52,391 bases of DNA from an uncultured Mediterraneibacter sp. (GTDB lineage Bacteria; Bacillota; Clostridia; Lachnospirales; Lachnospiraceae), in NCBI GenBank assembly GCA_944376695.1, contig CALWDM010000010.1:1-52391 (forward strand), given 5' to 3'. Below the pieces are notes generated by a model, which was not told where the DNA came from, made no database searches, and saw nothing but the letters and a program-made list of their open reading frames with translations. The position numbers and the translations under genes were made by a program. Each line of letters opens with the position of its first letter. Position 1 is the first letter of the stretch. This document shows, piece after piece, positions 44,865-52,391 of the stretch.

Positions 44865-46157
44865 ATGGAGCAATATATCATCAAAGGCGGAAATCCGCTG
44901 GTAGGAGAAGTGGAGATCGGCGGCGCCAAGAATGCGGCTCTGGCGATCCTTGCCGCAGCGATCATGACAGACGAGACTGTTCTGATCGATAATCTTCCGG
45001 ACGTCAACGATGTGAACGTGATGCTTGAGGCGATCAGTGGGATCGGGGCAATGGTACAGCGCATTGACAGCCATACGGTGAAGATCAATGGCGGTACGAT
45101 CGGTGATTTCAATATAGAGTATGATTATATCAAGAAGATCAGGGCGTCCTATTATCTTCTGGGCGCGCTGCTCGGGAAATACAGACGCGCTGAGGTGGCT
45201 CTGCCGGGCGGCTGCAATATCGGCAGCAGGCCCATCGACCAGCATCTGAAAGGCTTCCGGGCGCTGGGGGCAGACGTGGATATCGAGCATGGAAAGATCG
45301 TTGCCGAGGCGGAGAAGCTGAAGGGCACGCATCTTTATTTTGACGTGGTCACAGTCGGCGCCACAATCAACGTCATGATGGCGGCAGCCATGGCTGACGG
45401 CGTGACTATCATGGAAAACGTGGCGAAAGAACCGCATGTGGTCGACGTGGCAAACTTTCTCAACAGCATGGGGGCAAATATCAGAGGGGCCGGTACTGAT
45501 ATGATCAAGATCCGCGGCGTGAGATCTCTGCACAAGACAGAATATTCGATCATCCCGGACCAGATCGAGGCGGGGACATTTATGTTCGCGGCAGCGGCTA
45601 CAAAAGGCGACGTTACCGTACTCAACGTGATACCAAAGCATCTGGACGCCACGATTTCAAAACTGGTGGATATCGGATGCGAGGTGGAGGAATTTGACGA
45701 CGCTGTGCGCGTGGTGGCAAAAGGACGGCTCAGATGCACGCAGGTCAAGACGCTGCCCTACCCGGGTTATCCGACGGATATGCAGCCTCAGATCGGCGTA
45801 GTTCTTGCGCTGGCGAATGGAACGAGCACCATCACGGAGAGTATTTTTGAGAACCGGTTTAAATATCTCGGAGAGCTGGCCCGCATGGGCGCTATGGCAA
45901 AGGTCGAGGGCAACTCGGCGACCATAGAAGGAGTGGAAAGATTTTCCGCGGCCAGAGTGAGCGCGCCGGACCTGAGGGCAGGGGCTGCGCTCTGCATCGC
46001 GGGGCTCGCAGCGGACGGCATTACCATTGTGGATGATATCGTGTATATCCAGAGAGGATATGAGCGGTTTGAAGAGAAACTCCAGAGTCTGGGCGGAATG
46101 ATCGAGAAGGTGTCCAGCGAGAAGGAGATCCGAAAATTTAAATTAAAAGTGGGATAG
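44865..46157 (+). CDS. murA: UDP-N-acetylglucosamine 1-carboxyvinyltransferase
   Basis: 430 residues. First committed step of peptidoglycan: transfers enolpyruvate from PEP to UDP-GlcNAc. The catalytic Cys117 is in LPGGCNIGSRPID; KNAALAILAA with Lys22 and the NRFKYLGEL region are intact. The presence of a Cys predicts fosfomycin sensitivity. An ATCGAGGTGC RBS precedes the ATG. A second copy of MurA (MurZ type) is common in Firmicutes; the window shows one. Confidence 0.95.
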   Translation: MEQYIIKGGNPLVGEVEIGGAKNAALAILAAAIMTDETVLIDNLPDVNDVNVMLEAISGIGAMVQRIDSHTVKINGGTIGDFNIEYDYIKKIRASYYLLGALLGKYRRAEVALPGGCNIGSRPIDQHLKGFRALGADVDIEHGKIVAEAEKLKGTHLYFDVVTVGATINVMMAAAMADGVTIMENVAKEPHVVDVANFLNSMGANIRGAGTDMIKIRGVRSLHKTEYSIIPDQIEAGTFMFAAAATKGDVTVLNVIPKHLDATISKLVDIGCEVEEFDDAVRVVAKGRLRCTQVKTLPYPGYPTDMQPQIGVVLALANGTSTITESIFENRFKYLGELARMGAMAKVEGNSATIEGVERFSAARVSAPDLRAGAALCIAGLAADGITIVDDIVYIQRGYERFEEKLQSLGGMIEKVSSEKEIRKFKLKVG

Positions 46158-46200
46158 GCAGAGAAGAGGCAGAGCTGCGGAGCCCTGTCCGGCAAATTCC

Positions 46201-46275
46201 GGAAAGCTTTCGCCCGGAAATTCCAGAAAACTTTTTTTGGAAATCCGGGTGAACTTTTTTCCGGAAATCCGGGCG
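46201..46275. repeat. 23-24-bp tandem repeat after murA
   Basis: Units starting GGAAA(T)(T)CCGGG at 46216, 46239 and 46263, separated by T-rich spacers, with partial inverted matches (CCCGGAAATTCC opposite GGAAATCCGGG). It may serve as a tandem terminator for murA; the metK promoter follows at once. Confidence 0.55.
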
Positions 46276-46281
46276 GGGCTA

Positions 46282-46310
46282 TTGACATTTTGCCGTTTTT
46301 GCTGTAAGGT
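46282..46310 (+). promoter_or_regulatory. metK promoter
   Basis: TTGACA, 17 bp, TAAGGT, about 40 bases before the S-box aptamer. The -10 is weak. Confidence 0.5.
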
Positions 46311-46348
46311 CACTTAATGTAACATGATAAATTAAATAATGAGACTTT

Positions 46349-46447
46349 CTCTTATTCAGAGCGGTGGAGATACAAAGGATCTGTGAAGCCGCGGCAACCC
46401 CTGGTTAGGAAGGTGCCAACCTGAGCGAGTGATCGAACAATAAGAGG
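46349..46447 (+). promoter_or_regulatory. SAM-I (S-box) riboswitch aptamer
   Basis: P1 CTCTTATT (46349) pairs with AATAAGAG (46439). Conserved S-box parts are in order: CAGAGCGGTGGAG, GATCTGTGAAGCCGCGGCAACC, GGAAGGTGCCAACCTG and the GAGTGATCGAACAATAAGAG 3' side. It senses S-adenosylmethionine and, when bound, lets the terminator downstream form. Confidence 0.95.
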
Positions 46448-46464
46448 ATTGTTGTGACAGAGTG

Positions 46465-46497
46465 ACAGTCCGCCTGAGCGGGCTGTTTTCGTTTTGG
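46465..46497 (+). terminator. riboswitch expression-platform terminator
   Basis: ACAGTCCGC / GCGGGCTGT stem with a CTGA loop, then TTTTCGTTTT. With SAM bound it stops transcription before metK. Confidence 0.85.
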
Positions 46498-46546
46498 AGG
46501 AGAAAGCCGTATCCGCGGCTGCCTGCCGGCGAAATACGATCCGACG

Positions 46547-46637
46547 GAGAAAGGAAAGCTGCACCGGCGTACAATGCGCCGGAGGTGAGAAAGGAAAGCT
46601 GCACCGGCGTACAATGGCCGGAGCTGAGAAAGGAGAA
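46547..46637. repeat. 40-bp tandem repeat in metK leader
   Basis: GAGAAAGGAAAGCTGCACC begins each unit (46547 and 46587), and a third, partial copy (GAGAAAGGAG at 46626) supplies the true RBS. Each full unit contains a CCGGCG...CGCCGG-type hairpin. The period is 40, then 39 bp. Confidence 0.8.
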
Positions 46638-46641
46638 ACAG

Positions 46642-47829
46642 ATGGAGAAATTATTATTTACTTCAGAGTCAGTGACAGAAGGACACCCGGATAAAATGTG
46701 CGACCAGATCTCGGACGCGATTCTGGACGCTCTGATGGAACAGGACCCCATGAGCCGCGTGGCGTGCGAGACATGCTGTACGACAGGGATGGTCATGGTC
46801 ATGGGCGAGATCACGACAAAGGCGTATGTGGATATCCCGAAGATCGTGCGCGACACCGTGCGCGAGATCGGATATACGAGAGGAAAATACGGGTTTGACG
46901 CAGACACATGCGGCGTGATCACAACGATCGACGAGCAGTCCGCAGATATTGCGCTCGGCGTGGACAAAGCGCTGGAGGCGAGAGAGCATAAGATGTCAGA
47001 GAAGGATATCGAGGCGATCGGCGCCGGGGACCAGGGTATGATGTTCGGCTATGCGTCCGATGAGACGGAGGAGTATATGCCGTATCCGATCGCAATGGCA
47101 CATAAGCTGGCGCGCCGTCTGACAGAGGTGAGGAAGAATGGGACGCTCCCCTGGCTGCGTCCGGACGGAAAGACGCAGGTGACGGTCGAGTATGATGAGA
47201 ACAGGACTCCGAAAAGGCTGGATGCAGTCGTCCTCTCAACGCAGCATGACCCGGACGTGACACAGGAGCAGATCCACGAAGAGATTAAGAAATATGTATT
47301 TGATGAGATCATTCCCGCGGAAATGGTTGACGGGGATACAAAATACTTTATCAATCCTACGGGGAGATTTGTGATCGGCGGACCTCACGGAGACAGCGGC
47401 CTGACCGGCCGCAAGATCATCGTAGACACCTACGGCGGCATGGCGCGCCACGGAGGCGGCGCTTTCTCCGGGAAGGACTGCACAAAGGTAGACCGCTCCG
47501 CGGCGTATGCGGCAAGGTATGCGGCAAAGAATATCGTGGCGGCAGGGCTGGCCGGGAGATGCGAGCTTCAGCTCTCCTACGCCATCGGCGTAGCTCAGCC
47601 GACATCGATCTCTGTGGATACATTCGGGACAGGAAAAATACCAGATGGGAAGCTGGTGGAGATCATCCGGGAGAACTTTGATTTTCGTCCGGCTGGCATC
47701 ATAAAAATGCTTGACCTGCGCAGGCCGATCTACAGACAGACGGCAGCTTACGGGCACTTCGGACGCCACGATCTGGAACTCCCGTGGGAGAAACTGGATA
47801 AGGTTGACGCACTGAAGAAATATCTGTAA
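46642..47829 (+). CDS. metK: S-adenosylmethionine synthetase
   Basis: 395 residues. Makes SAM from methionine and ATP. N-terminal [24 protein letters not shown] with His14, [23 protein letters not shown] (115-126), [16 protein letters not shown] near 270 and the C-terminal [13 protein letters not shown]. The start is fixed by AAAGGAG and by the family's usual length; the frame runs open further upstream through the leader repeats. It is controlled by the SAM-I riboswitch. Confidence 0.95.
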   Translation: MEKLLFTSESVTEGHPDKMCDQISDAILDALMEQDPMSRVACETCCTTGMVMVMGEITTKAYVDIPKIVRDTVREIGYTRGKYGFDADTCGVITTIDEQSADIALGVDKALEAREHKMSEKDIEAIGAGDQGMMFGYASDETEEYMPYPIAMAHKLARRLTEVRKNGTLPWLRPDGKTQVTVEYDENRTPKRLDAVVLSTQHDPDVTQEQIHEEIKKYVFDEIIPAEMVDGDTKYFINPTGRFVIGGPHGDSGLTGRKIIVDTYGGMARHGGGAFSGKDCTKVDRSAAYAARYAAKNIVAAGLAGRCELQLSYAIGVAQPTSISVDTFGTGKIPDGKLVEIIRENFDFRPAGIIKMLDLRRPIYRQTAAYGHFGRHDLELPWEKLDKVDALKKYL

Positions 47830-47847
47830 AATATATACAATGGAGCA

Positions 47848-47894
47848 AAAAGAGTCAGGGGACTGGTCAAAAGCGCCTGACTCTTTTGTTTATT
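47848..47894 (+). terminator. metK terminator
   Basis: AAAAGAGTCAGG / CCTGACTCTTTT stem (12 bp) with a 16-base loop, then TGTTTATT. Confidence 0.8.
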
Positions 47895-47917
47895 AAGAAT
47901 ATTCTGAAAATGGTGAC

Positions 47918-47959
47918 AAAAGGGGTCAGACCCCTGTTAACAGGGGTCTGACCCCTTTT
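47918..47959. repeat. 42-bp perfect palindrome (REP-like)
   Basis: A perfect palindrome centred at 47938/47939 on GTTAAC; each arm reads AAAAGGGGTCAGACCCCTGTT (left) and its complement (right), so the GGGGTCAGACCCC motif is itself a second-order palindrome. It is flanked on both sides by AGAATATTCTGA (47896-47907 and 47963-47974). A GGGGTCWGACCCC core is what I remember of widespread REP-like sequences; it lies between metK and the kinase gene. Confidence 0.8.
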
Positions 47960-47990
47960 GGGAGAATATTCTGACAGAAAGGAGCTGCGA

Positions 47991-49046
47991 ATGAAACTCA
48001 GGACAAAACTTCTCATCGTTTTTATCTCGGTCATGATCCTGCCGACGATCTTTACCTCCGTGGCCATGCATACCTTTGCGCCGGAGCGGGTGAATGAGAT
48101 CCAGCAGATGTACCTGATGGTGGTGTTTCTGACGACCGGGCTTCTGATCTACTGGATCTACCGGGGGATATCTGTCCCGCTGGCCAAGCTTCAGAAGGCG
48201 GCCCGCAATATCCGTGAGGGAAACCTGGATTTTGAGATCCGGCAGGATTCGGATGATGAGATCGGGCAGCTCTGCCAGGACTTTGAGGAGATGAGGCTGC
48301 GCCTCAAGGCGAACGCGGAAGAAAAGGTGGCGTTTGACAGGGAAAATAAGGAGCTGATCAGTAATATTTCCCATGATCTGAAGACGCCGATCACTGCCAT
48401 TAAGGGGTATGTGGAAGGGATCATGGACGGGGTAGCGGATACGCCGGAAAAGATAGACAGATATATCCGGACCATTTATAATAAGGCTAATGAGATGGAC
48501 CTTCTCATTAATGAGCTGACTCTGTATTCCAAGATCGATACGAACCGGATCCCGTACAATTTTACGACGATCTCCGCGAAAGGATATTTCGAAGACTGCG
48601 CGGAGGACCTGCGCATGGAACTGGAGGCAAAGGGCGTGGAGTTCTCTTACCGGAACTGGATGGAGGAGGACTGCAAGGTGATCGTGGATCCGGAGCAGCT
48701 CAGGAGAGTTATCAACAATATCGTGTCCAATTCGCTGAAATATGTGGATAAACCTCAGACGAGGATCACGATGGAAGTTAAGGACGTGGGAGACTTCATC
48801 CAGGTCGAGATGGGCGATAACGGGAAAGGGATCGCGGCGAAGGACCTGCCCTATATTTTTGACAGATTTTACCGCACGGACGCGTCGCGGAATTCTTCGA
48901 AGGGCGGGAGCGGCATCGGCCTTTCTATAGTCAGGAAGATCGTGGAGGAGCATGGAGGAAATATATGGGCGACCAGTGAAGAGGGCGCTGGCACCACAAT
49001 GTATTTTGTGATCAGAAAATATCAGGAGGTACCGATCGATGAGTAA
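47991..49046 (+). CDS. sensor histidine kinase
   Basis: 351 residues from ATG 47991 (AAAGGAG). Two membrane helices (6-25 and 40-58) with almost no extracellular loop between them, a HAMP domain (~59-110), HisKA with His128 in NISHDLKTPIT, and a HATPase with N (VINNIVSNSLKY), G1 (GDNGKGI), F (FDRFY) and G2 (GGSGIGLSIVRKI) boxes. The small loop suggests it senses the membrane or a partner rather than a bulky ligand. The partner gene overlaps its end by eight bases. Confidence 0.9.
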   Translation: MKLRTKLLIVFISVMILPTIFTSVAMHTFAPERVNEIQQMYLMVVFLTTGLLIYWIYRGISVPLAKLQKAARNIREGNLDFEIRQDSDDEIGQLCQDFEEMRLRLKANAEEKVAFDRENKELISNISHDLKTPITAIKGYVEGIMDGVADTPEKIDRYIRTIYNKANEMDLLINELTLYSKIDTNRIPYNFTTISAKGYFEDCAEDLRMELEAKGVEFSYRNWMEEDCKVIVDPEQLRRVINNIVSNSLKYVDKPQTRITMEVKDVGDFIQVEMGDNGKGIAAKDLPYIFDRFYRTDASRNSSKGGSGIGLSIVRKIVEEHGGNIWATSEEGAGTTMYFVIRKYQEVPIDE

Positions 49047-49731
49047 GCGTATTTTGATCGTGGAAGACGAAGAGAGCATTGCAGATCTGGAGAAAGATTA
49101 TCTGGAGCTGAGCAATTTCGAGGTAGAAGTGGCCAATGACGGAGAGACCGGGCTGAAAAAGGGGATGGAGGGAGAGTTTGACCTGATCATCCTGGACCTG
49201 ATGCTGCCGGGAGTGGACGGGTTTGAGATCTGCCGCCAGATCAGAGATAAGAAAAACACTCCCATCATCATGGTGTCTGCCAAGAAGGATGACATCGATA
49301 AGATCAGGGGGCTGGGCCTGGGCGCGGACGACTATATGACCAAGCCGTTCAGCCCGAGCGAACTGGTCGCCCGGGTGAAAGCGCACCTGGCGCGCTACGA
49401 GCGGCTGATCGGAAGCAACGTGGAGGAGAATAAGGTGATCGAGATCCGCGGGCTGAAGATCGATACGACCGCGCGGCGCGTGTGGGTCGGCGGCGAGGAG
49501 AGGAATTTTACGACAAAGGAGTTCGACCTGCTGACCTTCCTGGCGAGCCATCCGAACCATGTGTACACAAAGGAAGAACTGTTCCGGGAGATCTGGGATA
49601 TGGAATCCATCGGGGATATCGCTACGGTGACTGTTCATATTAAGAAGATCCGTGAAAAAATCGAGTATGACACGTCCCACCCGCAGTACATCGAGACAAT
49701 CTGGGGCGTGGGATATCGGTTTAAAGTGTAA
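49039..49731 (+). CDS. OmpR-family response regulator
   Basis: 230 residues. Receiver 1-120 with Asp10/Glu11, phosphoacceptor Asp53 (IILDLMLPG), Ser/Thr in MVSAKK and Lys105 region (YMTKPFSPSELVARV); winged-helix DNA-binding domain at 130-230 (FDLLTFLASHPNHVYTKEEL, HIKKIREKIE, IWGVGYRFKV). Its ATG lies inside the kinase gene's end, so the pair is made together. The targets are unknown; the KtrAB genes downstream are a candidate. Confidence 0.9.
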   Translation: MSKRILIVEDEESIADLEKDYLELSNFEVEVANDGETGLKKGMEGEFDLIILDLMLPGVDGFEICRQIRDKKNTPIIMVSAKKDDIDKIRGLGLGADDYMTKPFSPSELVARVKAHLARYERLIGSNVEENKVIEIRGLKIDTTARRVWVGGEERNFTTKEFDLLTFLASHPNHVYTKEELFREIWDMESIGDIATVTVHIKKIREKIEYDTSHPQYIETIWGVGYRFKV

Positions 49732-49848
49732 GCCGGAAGCATGACAGCGATGATGATCAGCTCAGCCAGGAGAGTGAGCACAAGGCTCCCGAAGACTGTC
49801 CAGCGGCAAAACAAGCGATTTTTAGCTCTTTCTTTACAGCCTCTTCTC

Positions 49849-49929
49849 TTGTCAATCCATATGGAGAGTGCTATATTAGACTGGAAATGACTCCTGCGTC
49901 CGCGGCCTGGTCAGCGTGCCCGCAGGAGA
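49849..49929 (+). promoter_or_regulatory. ktrB promoter and leader stem-loop
   Basis: TTGTCA, 17 bp, TATATT (49872-49877), then a stem CTCCTGCG / CGCAGGAG with a 22-base inner part (about 49892-49929), 24 bases before the ktrB ATG. The leader is too short for a c-di-AMP (ydaO) riboswitch. The stem lies just upstream of the RBS TAGGAGA and could hinder ribosome access. Confidence 0.6.
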
Positions 49930-49953
49930 GTATAAATAGGAGATAAATTTCAT

Positions 49954-51342
49954 ATGGAAGAGCAGAAAAAAAGTGCAAGGCGCGTGCGTCTGAATACGAT
50001 GCAGCTCATTGCACTTGGATTTTTTGGGGTGATTTTTCTTGGGGGCGTGCTCCTCTGGCTTCCGTTCAGCAACCAGAAGCCCATCGAGTTTATCGACGCT
50101 CTCTTTACTTCGGTGACCAGCGTGTGCGTGACCGGACTTGTGACGATCGTCCCGGCAGACCAGTTCACTGTGGTGGGAAAGATCATTCTTGTGGTCCTGA
50201 TCCAGATCGGAGGGCTGGGGATCATTGCGTGTATCTCGGCGTTTTACCTGATGCTGGGGAAACGGATCTCCATGAAAAGAAGGATCACCATCCAGCAGGC
50301 GTACGGGCTGGACACACTCTCCGGAATGGTCAAATTCATCATCCGGATCCTGAAAGGAACCTTTCTTGTGGAAGGGATCGGAGCTGCCCTGTTTGCCTTT
50401 AAGTTCATACCGGAGTATGGCGTCCTCACGGGGATCGGATATTCCATATTCCACTCCGTGTCAGCGTTCTGCAACGCGGGGATCGATATTATCGGAAGCA
50501 CCAGTTTCCAGCAGTATGCATTGTCGCCGCTGATCAATTTCACGACCATGTTTCTGATCGTCATGGGCGGTCTTGGATTCCCGGTGTGGCATGATATCGC
50601 CGTGAACGTCAGAAAGGTCGGGGAAGAGCGCAAGCGTCCGCTGAGGTGGCTGTTTACACGGCTGACACTGCAGAGCAGGATCGTACTCATGATGACAGCA
50701 GGACTGATCCTCTTCGGCACACTGTGTTTCTTCATTATAGAGTTTGAAAATCCCGCTACGATGAAAGACATGAATGTCTTCCAGAAACTGATGGCGTCCA
50801 TGTTCCAGTCTGTTACGACAAGGACAGCGGGATACGCGACGGTATCCCAGGCGGGACTTGAGGAGAGTTCTAAGCTGATTGGCTGTATCCTGATGTTCAT
50901 CGGAGGTTCACCGGCGGGTACGGCCGGAGGTATCAAGACGACCACCGCGGCAATGCTGATCCTGACCGTTCTCTGCGTGCTGAGGAACCGCAGGGATACG
51001 GAATGCTTTGACCGCAGGATCGCTGCGGAATCCATTAAATCAGGCGTGACCATCGCGCTGATCACGTTTTTTGTCCTGTTTGCCGGAATCATGGCGCTGA
51101 CCGTCTTTGAGCCGGGAGTGGAGGTGCTGAACCTGACGTATGAGGCGGCGTCCGCAATGGGGACAGTAGGCCTGTCAGCAGATCTGACCCCGGCATTATC
51201 GAGGGCGAGCCACATCGTGCTCATGCTCATGATGTACATAGGCCGTATCGGTCCTCTGACAATGGCGCTGGTATTTGCGGGAAAGAGCGATAAGAGCTCG
51301 CAGTTCAGGGAACTGCCGGAAGAGAAGGTAATGCTCGGATAA
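49954..51342 (+). CDS. ktrB: KtrB/TrkH-type potassium channel subunit
   Basis: 462 residues with about ten membrane segments and four P-loop pore repeats: SVTSVCVTGL near 55-64, SAFCNAGID near 170, TTRTAGY near 290 and the AMGTVGLS near 405, each with the central filter Gly. This is the potassium (or sodium-linked) pore subunit, regulated by the RCK-domain protein encoded downstream. GAGGAGATAA lies before the ATG. Confidence 0.9.
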   Translation: MEEQKKSARRVRLNTMQLIALGFFGVIFLGGVLLWLPFSNQKPIEFIDALFTSVTSVCVTGLVTIVPADQFTVVGKIILVVLIQIGGLGIIACISAFYLMLGKRISMKRRITIQQAYGLDTLSGMVKFIIRILKGTFLVEGIGAALFAFKFIPEYGVLTGIGYSIFHSVSAFCNAGIDIIGSTSFQQYALSPLINFTTMFLIVMGGLGFPVWHDIAVNVRKVGEERKRPLRWLFTRLTLQSRIVLMMTAGLILFGTLCFFIIEFENPATMKDMNVFQKLMASMFQSVTTRTAGYATVSQAGLEESSKLIGCILMFIGGSPAGTAGGIKTTTAAMLILTVLCVLRNRRDTECFDRRIAAESIKSGVTIALITFFVLFAGIMALTVFEPGVEVLNLTYEAASAMGTVGLSADLTPALSRASHIVLMLMMYIGRIGPLTMALVFAGKSDKSSQFRELPEEKVMLG

Positions 51343-51433
51343 CCGGCGAGGAGCTGAAGGAGTGATTTTTTGGTCAGAGGACTGATTTTTTGATCGTATG
51401 AATGAATGCAGAAAATATTTGGAGGAATAGACA

Positions 51434-52093
51434 ATGGAAAAGCAGTATGCTGTACTTGGGCTGGGAAGTTTCGGGGAGAGCGTGGCGCTCACACTGGAAA
51501 ATATGGGATGCGACGTGCTGGTGATGGACGATTCCTACGAGAAGATCCAGGACATCTCGGACAAAGTGTCCTACGCGATGAAAGCAGATGTGGCTGACCC
51601 GGATGCGCTCCAGGCGCTGGGCGGGAAAAATCTGGACGGCGTTGTGGTGGCGGTCTCCGAAAATCTCGAGGCGGGCATCATGGCCACCATGCTCTGCAAG
51701 GAGATGGGGATCCCGCTGGTGGTAGCGAAAGCAAAGAATAAACTCCAGGGCGCGATCCTTCAGCGGGTCGGAGCGGACCGGATCGTATACCCGGAGATCG
51801 AGATGGGAAGCCGTGTGGCAAAGAGTCTGGTGTCCAGAGAGTTTATGGACTGGATCGAGCTGTCGAAGGATTACAGCATGGTGGAGATCGCTGTTCCGGA
51901 TAAATGGGTCGGACGGAACCTGGTGGATATCAATGCGCGTGAGCGTCTCGGCATCAACGTCGTGGGAATCATCATCAACGGAAAGATCGACGTGACCCTG
52001 GATCCGCAGAAGCCGCTGCCGGAAGGCGGGATCCTGATCGTGATCGGAGCGAACGACGTGCTGGAGAAGTTTGACTCAAAGAAAAAGCTGTGA
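51434..52093 (+). CDS. ktrA: KtrA/TrkA-type RCK regulatory subunit
   Basis: 219 residues. RCK_N Rossmann domain (1-125) with the dinucleotide-binding GLGSFGESVA, acidic VMDDS, and the DVADP switch; RCK_C domain (135-215, VPDKWVGRNLVDINARERLG). It binds NAD(H) or ATP/ADP and, in many Firmicutes, c-di-AMP on RCK_C, and gates the pore subunit. ATTTGGAGG precedes the ATG. A 91-bp gap separates it from ktrB; the two are probably cotranscribed. Confidence 0.9.
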   Translation: MEKQYAVLGLGSFGESVALTLENMGCDVLVMDDSYEKIQDISDKVSYAMKADVADPDALQALGGKNLDGVVVAVSENLEAGIMATMLCKEMGIPLVVAKAKNKLQGAILQRVGADRIVYPEIEMGSRVAKSLVSREFMDWIELSKDYSMVEIAVPDKWVGRNLVDINARERLGINVVGIIINGKIDVTLDPQKPLPEGGILIVIGANDVLEKFDSKKKL

Positions 52094-52106
52094 GAAAGAG
52101 CTTGAA

Positions 52107-52148
52107 GCAAAAAAAGACAACACAATTCATATTGTGTTGTCTTTTTTT
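52107..52148. terminator. ktrA terminator
   Basis: AAAAAAAGACAACACAAT / ATTGTGTTGTCTTTTTTT with a four-base loop, a perfect 18-bp stem that works in both directions. Confidence 0.9.
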
Positions 52149-52241
52149 GCCGGAAAAACCGGGATTCGGGGGAGCGAAGCTGCGTCAGCCGACAGGGACA
52201 GGCCGCATTTTGAATGAAATGAACAAAATGTAAATTTTATA

Positions 52242-52270
52242 TTGACAAATCATGTAAAATCCTGTAATTT
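52242..52270 (+). promoter_or_regulatory. sigma-A promoter at right edge
   Basis: TTGACA, 17 bp, TAATTT. It reads toward the window end, but the next sequence looks like an insertion-sequence end, so its own gene may be displaced or absent. Confidence 0.5.
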
Positions 52271-52309
52271 ATTTTGTAACATAAAGATAAGGACATACAT
52301 TGAGTCAGA

Positions 52310-52391
52310 AAAAAGGGGCTGTCGCATCATTGATTAAGAAATCATAGATGCGGTAGCATCTTTTTGCCCTTTTTGATTCAAAATGCTTGTT
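52310..52391. mobile_element. possible insertion-sequence end (partial)
   Basis: From about 52310 the sequence AAAAAAGGGGCTGTCGCATC resembles the terminal repeats of IS1182-like transposons, and a stem ATGATGCG-type inverted match to the nearby GATGCGGTAGCATC follows. The window stops before any transposase, so this is a guess from the end sequence only. Confidence 0.35.

Noticed and set aside
46547-46637. CRISPR-like array in the metK leader
   Set aside because: Direct tandem repeats with no unique spacers; no cas genes.
49870-49953. c-di-AMP (ydaO) riboswitch before ktrB
   Set aside because: The leader is about 75 bases long, far shorter than ydaO aptamers, and only one simple stem is visible.

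Overview
The window looks like a chromosomal segment of a Gram-positive gut Clostridia, most likely a Lachnospiraceae. This is inferred from Firmicutes-type Shine-Dalgarno sequences, the S-box (SAM-I) control of metK, KtrAB-type potassium uptake, lipoprotein architectures and moderate GC with strong codon bias. A genus near Dorea or Clostridium scindens/hylemonae is only a guess. No rRNA, tRNA or CRISPR array was seen.

Layout. 0.1-2.6 kb: small hypothetical protein, a lipoprotein and a zinc-ribbon membrane protein. 2.8-8.8 kb: an aconitase-superfamily hydratase (YbhJ type), then about 740 bp holding two homologous giant imperfect hairpins back to back, then an OPT-family transporter, a stand-alone PqqD-like protein and a small membrane protein. 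8.9-16 kb (minus strand): a surface/secretion cluster with a membrane-anchored protein, a PHP phosphoesterase, a polytopic membrane protein, a 1111-residue VWA/TSP3 protein with a DUF4474-like tail, and two DUF5104-like lipoproteins produced by a tandem segmental duplication. 16.2-18.6 kb: asnA, a HAD phosphatase and a zinc-ribbon helical protein. 18.8-26.2 kb: a Csp-like subtilase, an ECF sigma factor with a membrane beta-propeller partner, and a YfhO-type membrane protein.

26.2-33.5 kb is the accessory part: a decayed small gene with intact promoter and RBS, a large acidic TPR/P-loop protein, then a scar of an integrated mobile element. The scar holds relaxase fragments, an A+T-rich orphan lipase-like C-terminal module fused to relaxase scrap, a translationally coupled two-helix membrane protein, and remnants of an XRE regulator and other small genes.

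33.5-52.4 kb is mostly core: glgB, an FHA protein, a LacI-controlled disaccharide operon (ABC transporter without ATPase, GH65 phosphorylase, beta-phosphoglucomutase), a small conserved protein, shikimate kinase, murA, SAM-riboswitch-controlled metK, a two-component system and ktrB/ktrA. The right edge shows what may be an insertion-sequence end.

Most unusual: the twin giant hairpins (5115-5855), the orphan lipase plus coupled membrane protein captured by a relaxase remnant (30346-32521), and the duplicated DUF4474-tail/DUF5104 lipoprotein unit (8872-10455). The last two share a TSP3-repeat plus C-terminal-module design that may reflect an effector/immunity arrangement; that functional reading is inference. 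Family names are from memory of motifs, not database searches.
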